Virus record (IMG/VR): IMGVR_UViG_3300035670_000022
Location: 62,001 to 126,000 of that record
DNA: 64,000 bases
Reading direction: 5' to 3' (one strand)
Origin: a virus
A model generated the notes under the pieces. The model did no database searches. It was not told where the DNA came from and worked only from the letters and a program-made list of their open reading frames with translations. A program made the translations under genes and the position numbers. Every line of letters begins with the position of its first letter. Position 1 is the first letter of the stretch. Shown piece after piece: positions 16,401 through 25,400 of the stretch.

Positions 16401-19400
16401 CAATCAAATCACCATCGCCTACCTCGTATTTCTCTCCGTCTATTTGGAAGATACCGCTCTGGCCGAAGCTGAAAGACACAATAGGAGCATCTACTTCTTC
16501 GTCTTTATCGACGTGAAGGTTCAGCTTCTGTGCGCCTGCATATCGATTAATTAGACAGGTTTGAGCCTCGTACCCATCAAAGATGTCCAGTTGGGCGACT
16601 ATCTTTTCAGCAGTCTCTTTTAGAATGTTAGGCATCTCAACCACAGGCGAACCAGACGGCTGAGTGTTAAGGTATCGACCTTTACCTTTATTCCATACCC
16701 AGAATTGCTGACCAGCACAGGTATAACTGTAGCTCTTGGCTGTAAAGCGCGTCTTCTCACCATCTTCAAAGGTCTCTTCAATGGCTGCTCGTAGCTCATC
16801 ATAGATTCCCTCGTCTTGGCAATAGGATTGCTGAATGTACAGCCCGTCTTCGGTGTATACCGTCAACTCTTCTTTGTCGGACTCGGTGCGAAGCGCGTCT
16901 CGAACTTTCATAAGAAGGACGCCTTGCATGTTCTTACCTTGACGTTTCTTATTCACGCCCCAGAACGTGTCCCAGGGAGAGAGGTGTACAAGGTCGATAT
17001 CTTCTGTTTCTAACAGTTGAGTACGAGCAGGCTCATGGCTGAATTTGCCAAGCAGGACCTCGTACATTACATCGACTTTTACTTGTTCCCAGTCTTTTCG
17101 TAGCCTTACTTTTGCACCTTTAGCCTTTGCCTGTTTACCGTTCATAGCCGCGAACTCTTTAATAAGAGCGTGGCTCGGGTTGAGCACTTTGGCACACTGA
17201 TAGGCTCCCTCTGCTGTTGCATACTCTACGCCTTTGTATGTACAGGGTGCCCCCAGGAAGTTACTAAACTCTTTATACGTAGGCGTATAGGAGTTAAATA
17301 AGATGCAGTCGCCTTCCCAAGTGTCTTTATCTGCCGGATGCTCTTGTTGGGCTTCTACTTCCTGTTGTGCTTTAAGCATAGCCACGTTGATCACAGTGGT
17401 GTTCTTAACACGTTTGATGTTCTTCTTGCTACCAGGAGAAACGCCGTCCCAGATGACGAGACTCTCATCACAGTTACGATGCATCTTTTCATCCCGAGCA
17501 GTGAAGTCACCGTAGACAGCATAGGTTTCAAAGTCACCTACATTGTTGCGGCATCCTTTGCGGGAAGAGTACCAAACGCGCACGTTGGTGACACCTTGCT
17601 CAAAGAGATAGCTTTGTACAAGCATGTCTACACCAGCAGCATCACCAACGTTGAAGTTAAAGCCCTGATCGATATAGCTGTCGATCACATCTAAGGCTTC
17701 TTCAGGTAGACGTTTGATAGAACGGCTGCCAGAGATCACCACTTGGGTGTGATTTACCTCTAACTCTTCCGTAGACGTATCCTCTTCAGTGTCAGAAGAG
17801 TCAACAGATTCACCGCCGTCTCCATCGTCGTTAGGCTCATCGTCGGTCGGCTCTACACCGCCGTCAGAGTCATCTTCATCAGAGTCGTCTTCTTCTTCTT
17901 CGGTAATACCATCGTTAAAGTTATGGATCACAGAGAAGAAGTTGTCTTTACTCTCTTCGACAGAGTGGATCTCTTTCAAGAAGAAGTTTAGGTCGGCATC
18001 AGACCACTCGAGAGTGCTGATTTGAGTGTAGTCGTACATCTCTTTACCGAGAACTTCGTCTAGCTGAGAGAGAGACATTAGCGGAACGTTGGTTTGAAGC
18101 ACTTTAGCCCCTGTGGGGTGAGACTTAAGTGCGTTTAGCCACGCTATACTTTCTTGATAGATGACAGTATCCCCAAAGTAGAAGTTACCGCGGCCACCTT
18201 GGAAGATCGTATAAAGCAAGTAGGAAATCCCGTAGGTGGGGGTCTCTTTACCTCGCTTAACTACGTAATAGTCTTGCAGGAGGTGCATAGCAATTGTTAC
18301 CTCTTCCGCTAATTCGCAGTTAGCGCCGAGTTCAGCCAACGTTTCTTCTACTTTGTCCTCTAGGGCACGCTCTAAACGCATTTCTCCCAGCAGGGTTTCT
18401 AGAACTGTGCAGTTAGCAACAGCAACCTCATCGGTAACATTGCATTCTCGCAGGTTCAGAACCATGAGGTCGATCGTCTTGGTGCGAGGCATATCCAGAC
18501 GGGTGCTACGTAGACGATCATAGGCTTCTGCTACATCAAAGCGAATAAACTCGTCATCCCAGTTGGATAGGATTCCATGTAGCTCTTGAGTAACTTCAGC
18601 ATTGGCAAAGTCTTTAATCTTAACGGACTGTTTGCTGCAGCCGTCGTAGATAGATTTACCAAACATGATCGGCTTTAAGAATCGTTCCCAGAGAGATACA
18701 CCGCCGGGGCTGAATCCGCCGAGCATAATCTCGTACACTTCTGCCAAGACCAGCATGAGTTTGTTGATCTGAGTTTGACGATACTTGTCTAGCTCTAAAG
18801 GCACGAATGCACTTAGACCTTCAACACCGTCTTCACCAAACAAGTCCAACTTATCTAACTCGCCGATGATGCTAACCGCAAGCATACCGAGCATGTATGC
18901 AGCGTACATAACACCAACACCGACGTGCTGAATGCTGTATGCCAGGAAGTTGTATTTGACTAGATCTGAGCTGTTGATCATAGCCTTCTCTGGCAGTGCT
19001 TCTGCTAACTTGTTGATAACTACAGATGCATCTTTGTAAGACTTGATGGTGTAGTGGTCAGCAGCGTAATCCCCGCATGTGGGAGAGAACATGTCCATAC
19101 CTATAGCAGCGGAGCGCAGTTCACGAACCTTTTCATAGGTGGTGATGTGCTTAAGGCTCAGGTGCTTACAGTGAGTGATAAAGTGGTTATCACCATCATC
19201 GTCACCACCGTCTAGGTTGACAGACATAGCACTGACGCCGAATTGTACGGGGCTAATCTCGTACGCAAGAAGAGTATTGTCTTGAACCTCATCAGCAAAA
19301 GGTACACGTCGTTGTCCAAGATAGACCTCGACAGTTTCTTTACCGGTTTCGGTCTCGACTTCAACTTTCTCCCATACCTCTTCGATTAAACGAACCCGTT

Positions 19401-22400
19401 CAATCGGACCCATAGGCATAGGCGCACGGTTACCGCACGTAATTACACCTTCGGCTACAGACTGGCGGTCTAGAGGAATACCGCTACGTAGACACTCTTG
19501 ATATGGAGAGGAGACGACGTTGGTTTCTAGAATCCAGACTTCTCCTACAGGAATAGCAGGGTGACCGATACGCTTCGCACCGACTGCTTTATCGCCAGAG
19601 AAATACTTGCGGGAGTTCTTAGATGTAGCTAGAGAGTTAAGCACACCGCCGACCTGGTTAAGGGCGATCTGTTGCTTTTCGCTACCACCATTGATACACG
19701 GGATAAGTATTTCGAAGAAGAACATGGAGACGAAGTCCAAGTTATCATCGCTCTTGCGAGTCAGCTTAGAAAAAGCCAGCATGGCAGGGAGCCACATGGA
19801 CACTTTACCTTCTCCGGTTTCAAAGACGAAGACCATATCCTGAGTTGCTTCGGCAACCAGGCGGAAGAGGTTGTCTTGATGCGGATCAATCTGTCCAGGC
19901 TCAATACCGACTTTGCGTAGACGCTCATCCATAAGATCCTGACACTCGTTGCTGGTGTCATCTCCACCAAAGCAGATGCCTTCTTCATCAACGATGATGG
20001 ACACTACTTTGAGATTAGGATTAATGGTATTCCCAGCATTGAACGCGGCTAGCGCTTTAGCACGGTACAGCGCTTCTTTACCGCAGGACACCATACGACG
20101 CTGCTCAGCCAATACATCTTCGTCGTCCCCAGCTACAATGCTCAAGGACATGATATAAGGCAACAACTGAACGGAGGTCGTTACGGCTTCTGCTACCGTA
20201 GAAGACTCGAATAGCTCTACGTTGTAGAGTTGAGCTTCAGGTACGGAGAGGTACATTACGCCACGTTGTGCGACTTCTACCACTTTTCCGTCTTTAAGAA
20301 CAAAGGCGAGAATGTTGCTTTCCCACTCAATTTCTTTCTGCTCAGAGACTACGTAGAGGTTATCTCCTAAGTTGGCTAATTCAGGTAGGTACTCTAAATA
20401 GTTCTCTACGTGATACCACGCTGCCTTCCGTGCTTTTTCGTTCTCTTCGGTGTCAGGAAGTAATCCGGCGGCTACTTTCTCTTGGTAGAGGTCATACATA
20501 ACACGACCCATACCTTCAGCCTGTATCCAGTGAAGCCAGCGGGCTTGACCGAAGATGCTGTCGAAGTACTTATACATCTCATCATAGATACCAGCAGCAA
20601 CAGCAGCGGGCTCGATGATAAGCACGGGTTTGCCGTCGACCAGATTCTCGTGTCCTACCAACTGACGGTTGATGTCAGAGATATATTCACGAAGGGTCTT
20701 AACCACGTCTGTTTCTACTTCGTTGTAGAACGCAGTGTTGGCAATTATGAAGCACATCGCATAGCCCAAGTCGAGCTTAAGGCTATCTTGCAGGTGTAGT
20801 CCGTGTACAGTGATCTCGTCCGAGTTAAGGTCAGAGTTTAGATCATTGAACAAGATAGCAGGCGTAGCCGTAAAGAACTGCGACTTGTTAACACTACGAG
20901 ACTTCATATCAAACTCGCGGCGTTTGATGAAGTACTCGATGCTGAGATACTCAGTGCTGTTATCCATACCGACAACAACGCGCCAGCGGAAGTAGGTTAA
21001 CTGACCCTCTACACGGTGTTGATGGTAGATGGGAATCGTTCCGTGTACGCCGAAGAGGATCTCTTTACCTGTTCCGTTAACGAGCACCTCATCTTGCGGA
21101 GTGACATACATCCAGCCGTCTTCGCTCTCTACACTGTCCCAGGTGTTTTCGATCACACCGGTAACATTAGTTTGAGTAAAGTCGAACGGAGAACCGTCTA
21201 CTATATCAAACGTGTTACGGACAATTAGAATGCGTTGATCCGGGTTTGCTTCCGGTTTGTCTTTCTGTTCACCCAAGAACGCGGACATACCAGGCAGGTT
21301 AACGTGGCTCGGCGCATAGGCAGTCTTATCTAACCAGCCGTAGGTGGCATACTTCTGGTCGATAAGTTTAGCCGCAGAAGGCTGCTCGTCTTTGACGCTC
21401 TCAGCTTGAGCCATCCACAAAGACACCCGCTTCAGGAGTTTCTTCGCCTTCAACGAGTTGACGATTACTTTTCCTGCTTCGATTTCGCAGCCAAAGTTGC
21501 TGACGATCTTAGCGAACAGGTTCGGTGCATGCTTGCTGACCAAGTCTAGATTGACGTGACCCAAGGCACCAGCAACAAACTGTCCTTTGGTGTGGTGGAA
21601 GTCTAACCCATACTGCTCATGGGCCATTTCCATCACAATGTCCATCACTTCAGCAATTTCGATAGAGTCATCAAAGACAGCTGCAGTTTCGATCATTTGA
21701 AACTCTTCGTCTATGTCTGCCTCTACACCGCTGTAGCGTTCAGGTAGGACTTTAGCAGCCTTACCCTCTAGAGCAACCCACTTCCCATTACTGTTCAGCG
21801 GTGTGCGCTCTTTGAACATCACGGTGGAGAAGGTGTTGATGAGCAAGTGGTGTGCAGCACCGTTTTGGTCTAACACTCGGTCCGTAGTCATCTTAAAGAT
21901 GTTGCCCATCTTTTGCAGACATGACTTCACATTCTCTAATGTGGTAGAGAAAATGCCGGCGCTGCCAGACCAGTTAGAGAGGATAGGCAAGTACACGAGC
22001 CAGATGAAGTACATAAACATACTCAGGCTGGTGACTAACTTGATTTCTACCTCGTAGGGGCTGCCCTTAGGATCGGCTTTCTTCTCTTCTTTTGTCTTTT
22101 TACGTCCGTTGACAACAAGACAGCTATTGAAAGCACGACCACGCCAGTCATAGACAGTACCGTCGTCATCGAAGTAGAAAGCAGCAGCGCCGTCTATCTT
22201 AAGCGCTTTCATGCCATCTATCTCTACGAAGTCCAAGACTCCTTTGATATCGACAGCCTTACGGTTACGGCTCCGCTTTGTCTTCTTACCAGCGACTTCC
22301 ATCATGTCTTGAATGATGGTGATAACACCTTCAATCTCAGACAGTTGCCAGTCGTAGTCTAAGATTGGCATGTCGATGGTTGAGCAGGCATACTTGTCCC

Positions 22401-25400
22401 GCTCAGAGCAGAACCCACGTAAGTAGTAGGCTACTGCGTAAGCAGCTTTTTGAGCAGCACTACATTTCGTAGGGGGCTCTTGTCCCCGGAACAGCTCTTC
22501 AAAGACTGCCGTTTCGTTCAGCATCATGTCGTTTACGACTTCTTCTACTGTATAGAAGTCCTCGCTACGATTTCCGCTGGTCGGGTGATTTAACGCCTCG
22601 TACAGACTTTGTAGCTCTTCAGCGTAACCAGCTAGAACTTTGGGTTCTGCTTTAGCCGCAGGAGGTGTCGGAGGAGTAGAAGTGACAGGAGGAGTAGCGG
22701 GCGGAGCAGCTATTTTAGAAGGAGTAGAAGTAGCTACTTTAGAAGGAGTAGACTTTGTCACTTCCGCTTTAGACTTCACGCGACGACGACCACTCTTAGG
22801 TAGAGAAGTAGTAGTCTTAGCAGAGCGCTCTAAGAACGTGAAGTAGTTGTTATCGCTCCGGGGAGTTTCGAAGTCGATTAACTCTTCTACTACATCGCAC
22901 GGAACGAAGTAGGCTTCAATCCGGTCGCAGTACGGACGGTATTGTCCTTGACTGAGAACACCGTTCTCGTCTGGACGACGATTATCCGTCAGAATATCTA
23001 CTCGTCCGACGAGAAGCAAATAGTATTGCTCCACTTCTAACCCAGGGATGCCTCCATGTTCGCTCTGCAGGTTATCTAACGAGTTGTGGACAACGATCGT
23101 TTGCCCATGTTTTTCTAGAGCGGAAACAAACCGTGTATTTCCTGTGTACACGGCTTTACGGATGATGTTCCGAACGGAAGAAGCGGTAGCGCCTGCTTCC
23201 GCACGACCTGCGACTTTGTCTTTAAGGTCGTGCTCGTTATTAACCAACGACTCGAAGTTCATATGGTGCGACACCTTGTCGTTAAACACCACATTTTCGA
23301 TGTTGGTGTAGGCAGCATCGCGGAACTGCCAACTTGCCTTCTTGGCGTTGGCGATCGGAGCATACAAACGAGCCGGGGTCGCTCCGATAGTAGAAGCAGT
23401 CCAACCTTCTTTAGCTTCTTGTTTGTAGTCGAAGCCTAAGAAGTTGCTGATGGGCAGCACCCGATGTTTGCTGTCGTCCGCCGCAGCATATAACTCGGCA
23501 TAGTGCGGTTTTGCTTTCGGCACAGGGTTAAAGTGTGCGTTAGCGTTACACCGCTGCTCTCCGTAGCGACAGAGGACTACATAGAGAGGATCGCTCTCTT
23601 GAATGGGAGCTGCGTCTACGTGCATTAATGTGAACGCAGGGATGCAACCCATCTCTTCAGGAGACTTAGTAAAGTGCATAGGAGCACCTACTTTTATCTC
23701 CATGTTTTTGTTTGCGCTATTACTGGTGCGACGCTTCATTGTTTGCTCCTTATTAATGGTAGCCAGTCCTATTTCTAGGGGTGTTACGCCTAGTTCGCTG
23801 ACAATGTCAGACCATTTAGATCCGTTTGTCAGCAAGGACCGAATGTTGCTTGCTGTCTCAGCGTCTACCAAGTCAGCTGGGTCAAAATGACCAGCACGGT
23901 AGACCTCCAGCAAATAGCTGGCGACAGTATCATCCTTGGTCTCACTCTTCGCCTCCTTACGGTAGGTAGATGCCAAGTCTGCTAGCATGTCCTCTAGCTT
24001 TTCTTCTGTTTTCAAGACACGTGTCCAGATGTCAATCACGATCTTGTGACGATGACTTAGCTGATTTTGTTCAGCTTTTGGTTTTTCTGTCTTTTTACTC
24101 TTCTCTGTTTTTGCTACAGGCTGTTTGTTAGGCACCCCGTAGTTGAGAGCCACTTCTAGGGAAGTAACTCCCAATTCCGTCTCTAGGTCTTTATAGGCCA
24201 CTCCTTCTGCCTTCAGATCTTGAATCTGCTCGTGTATCTCTGTAGATACATAGGCAGAGCAGTCTACCAACCCAGCGTCGTATGCTTTCTTTAGATACCC
24301 GACGATGGTTGAGTATGCCGCCTCACTTTTGTTAATTGCTCGGTAGCGTCGGACTAAGGAGTCCAACTTCTGCTGCAGATCGACGTTTTTAGCGTCTATC
24401 TTCTCCCACAGTTCAGCTATCTGCTGAATTGATGATGGAGTTTTCTGTGCGGACGTGGTCGGAGTTCCTCGTTTTTTGGCATACTTACTCATTGGACGCG
24501 GAGTTTTGCTCCGCTTGAAGACCATAGTTGCCTCCGGTACACCCTCTGCCGATGCAGCACATCGTGCCTCGGCGAGAGCCATAAACTCGGCCGGTACGGC
24601 CACGGGTTCAGATTCTGAACCGTTCAGAATCTCAGCCATGATGGCTGTCCCTGCGGCGTAGGCGGCTTCTGCCTTTTGTTCTTCCGTCTTATTGGCTAGG
24701 TAGACGGTTTTGTCTACCTTTTTGATGTTGCCAATCATCTTCCGACCTTCCGCCGCCCGGCGACGGTTTTGGATAGCGAGAGGCAACTCCGCCTCCTCTT
24801 GGGCGCGAAGGGCCCGTTGGCGACGGACTACAGAAGCCGGGATGGGGGCCTCGGTGCCGTTCGCCAACCAAATGGCGTTGTTACCTGCACGGAGGGCAGC
24901 GGACTTAGCGGCTTTGGTGATGACCGCATACTTAGCCGCCCGCTCGGATGCAATGTAAGCAGCCAGGAGTTTAGCCTCCGCCCGACGTTGGGCTTTGGCT
25001 AGTTGCTTCTCATACCCGGACTTAGTCTGGGGTTTGAGGTTACGGCGTTGTACCGCTTTGTTGCGACGTTGACGTTTAACCCGCTGGGTGCGGGCAATTG
25101 ATTGATTCACAGTCATTGATTTACGGACACGACGACGTGCCCGGGTAGAGGTGGTACCAACAGTGGTAGCGATGTCGGCAATGACATCAGCTACGGCGAC
25201 CATTACGGTCACGTTGGCATAGGCAAAAGTGCCCACACCGCCTGCACGTTTTTGTGCAGTGCCTTTGCGGGGGGCAGTGAGACGGAGAACCGCGTCCAAG
25301 GTGAATGCGGCACGGTTAGCCGTGCGGCGCTCAGTGTAGTGAGCAGAGATGACATCAGAGATGTCATTGGCTACGGCACCAGCGAATGCCATAGTAGCAG

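Noticed and set aside
19607-20158. Plus-strand frames of 69-82 codons within giant gene 1
   Set aside because: Antisense shadows, no start signals; the giant gene's motifs confirm the minus frame here.
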